From Callipepla californica brunnescens (taxonomy: Eukaryota; Chordata; Aves; Galliformes; Odontophoridae): 64,000 nucleotides of DNA. The translations under genes and the position numbers were made by a program. Below the pieces are notes generated by a model. That model searched no databases. It worked only from the letters and a program-made list of their open reading frames with translations, and had not been told where the DNA came from. Location of the stretch: NCBI GenBank assembly GCA_023055505.1, contig JALIRH010000013.1, positions 9,548,001-9,612,000 on the forward strand, read 5' to 3'. Shown here one piece after another: positions 62,061 to 64,000 of the stretch (position 1 is the stretch's first letter; every line of letters starts with the position of its first letter).

Positions 62061-64000
62061 GCATGGAGAGAACAGATGCTTTTTCTGAGATAATAGCTAC
62101 ATTTATTAAGCATGCCATTACACTTCACCTGCAGACAGACCACTTTGCAACAAGCAAGTGGAAAAAATGATCACAGTGCTGGGAAAATTATGCAGCACCA
62201 CTCAATTTTTCAGTCAAGTCCAAAGACATTATGGTCTCCAGGAACGTTTCTACTGAGTATGGAATCTGATATCACCACTGTATTTTCTGACTGCCCTTTA
62301 GTGAACCTGTGCATAGATTCATTGCTTTCTTCAAAAAAGTCTTGATACAAACTCATAAATATCACTCTCAGGTACCAAAGCTGCTCTTATTCTAGAAAAA
62401 AAAAATTAACACCATTCACGCACAAAAGTGGAAGGATCTTCCACAGATAAATTATTTATGACACAGGAACAGTAATGATACGGTACCAGATACTCCAAAT
62501 TACATGAAAGCATTACAAGCGTAGAGTCACTGGATTACATAAAAGAATATTTGTGCTTAAAGAAAAGTGGGTAATGATCCAGAAACTACAAAGATTGTTG
62601 TGCCTCTTCCTTCTTCTTGCATGTTAGAAAGTCAATTATTACAAACTATGTTCCACAAAACCAAACGCCAGCGATATTTGAAAGCAAGTTCATTTATATA
62701 TGACATTTTTTGGAGGAGTATCCAAAATACACTTCAATAGACTTGCAGCCCGGTTTAGCATATATATCAGGCTCACAATCTTTGGTATTTCAGTAAGACA
62801 ACAAATGGGGACAGTTCTGAGTCACAAAAGCTGCTGAGAACTACAGAAGATTTTTTTCCAAGTTCAGGAGAAACAGACAAAAAATAGTATAAACAGCATT
62901 AACTTTAAGCATTTCAGCTGCCTATGGATTTGTCCATTCCCGCAAGTCTGAATCAGAAATTATCAGATGGAAACTGAACAAAACTGAAGAAGTACACAGT
63001 AGCTCAAGCAAATCTCAAACCACAGCTATAATTTCCAGTAGTTACTAAGGTATTCTTCAATTTCAGACAAATTTTTGAGAAGCAAAGTCAAACAGCATTT
63101 TTTATACAGTGAAATAAAACAGGGAATATTAAGTTTTATTTATCTTTTGTATTCATAGCAGCATCTCAGCAACTATCTCAAAAATTATAGCTTTTGGTTA
63201 AGACTTAGCATACTGTGTCATTTCAATGTACGCATGAACCAGAAGGAATTAATAAAGCTAAATGATCTAAACACTCAGAAGATAATCTTTTATTCCCTGA
63301 GATTATTCTATTATAATCTTGTTCCATTACTATGCAGTACATTAAGAATGTATTAACTATTCATTGATGAAAGCAAGAAAGCAGGAATGTTATCCAGTGA
63401 TTTGGAAATATTTTCATGCAACAAATTGAATCATAATTTAAATATTCTCTTTATCACCATTTCTTTCACAACAAAGATTCAGTTTATAGACATTTCTAAA
63501 TCTTAACCTGCACTCTAGGCTCAGAGAATTTTCATAAAGGGATAGACCCTAAGTCATTCAAATGAATGTAAACTTAACATGGGTCTTCTACATCCTGGGG
63601 AGTGCCTCAGCTGACAGCTGTGAAAGAATGGAACAAGGCCACTCAGCAATTACACTACTTACACCTGTTGCAGTGTTTGTGGGACTCCGCACCCCTGCTT
63701 CCCCATCTTTTATTAATTTTAGTTCTGCTTCAAGTTTGCATTATTCTTACATCAGAAAAAAATATTCAAGAATTGGACAAAAGTGAAAAAAAAAATTACA
63801 AGTCCTTTCAAGAAGTGCTTCTTTGCATGCTGTGATTTCTATACTGTATCACCACAGTAATGTGTAAAATATTATTCATATGTAATAACAGAAAATTCCA
63901 TGAAGCAATTTAACCATAACTTCATTTTTCTCTATAGCACAATAAATGATTTTAAAAATACTTTGTTAAAGTTAAAGGAAATGATCACCATTACATTAGA

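Larger units (their letters stand above)
56083..64000. other. AT-rich noncoding stretch to window end
   Basis: About 8 kb without a recognised gene or transposon. The longest open frame is 96 codons (plus 60927-61217), overlapped by an opposite-strand frame. A decayed CR1-like tail may lie near 57000-57030 but is too weak to call. Simple repeats and one long palindrome are listed separately. Confidence 0.55.

Noticed and set aside
1..64000. tRNA genes, CRISPR arrays, operons, ribosome binding sites
   Set aside because: I saw no B-box-like GGTTCRANYCC in a cloverleaf context, no regularly spaced direct repeats and no prokaryotic gene organisation. The sequence is clearly vertebrate noncoding DNA.

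Overview
The window looks like bird nuclear DNA. The strongest clue is a set of about a dozen fragments of CR1, the dominant avian LINE, several ending in the typical tail that reads close to ATTCTATGATTCT. A near-complete short mariner-type DNA transposon with terminal inverted repeats is also present, of a kind I associate with chicken and other birds. A galliform host is plausible, but I cannot fix the species from sequence alone. The rest is AT-rich, low in CpG and full of stop codons. This fits a gene desert or the inside of a very long intron.

I found no functional host gene, tRNA, rRNA, CRISPR array or bacterial-type feature. The longest open frames (160, 140, 128 and 125 codons) have compositions expected of AT-rich noncoding DNA and no domain I recognise, so they are not annotated as genes. 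The only protein-coding signals are dead transposon pieces. These are three CR1 ORF2 (reverse transcriptase polyprotein) remnants near 8, 38 and 56 kb, and one mariner transposase helix-turn-helix remnant near 14.8 kb.

Layout. 1-7.7 kb: plain AT-rich DNA with one old CR1 tail (1.58-1.76 kb), a strong 13-bp hairpin (0.95 kb) and short tandem duplications (4.7 and 5.0 kb). 7.7-8.8 kb: two CR1 copies in opposite orientation. 13.6-14.1 kb: an unexplained GC-rich block. 14.57-15.09 kb: the mariner element. 18-20 kb: two minus-strand CR1 tails. 20-30 kb: simple repeats, weak CTCF-like matches and a 16-bp palindrome. 30.7-38.6 kb: a solo CR1 tail, a minus CR1 tail, a possible uncharacterised repeat (34.3 kb) and a 0.9-kb CR1 with RT motifs and an internal deletion. 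38.6-64 kb: mostly featureless AT-rich DNA with homopolymers and microsatellites, CR1 pieces at 49.8, 54.6 and 55.8 kb, and an 18-bp palindrome at 59.7 kb.

Recognisable transposon sequence adds up to roughly 3.5 kb, about 5-6% of the window. Nothing seen here amounts to a new biological system. The items most worth following up are the mariner copy, the internally deleted CR1, the hairpin at 952-982 and the unexplained GC-rich blocks.
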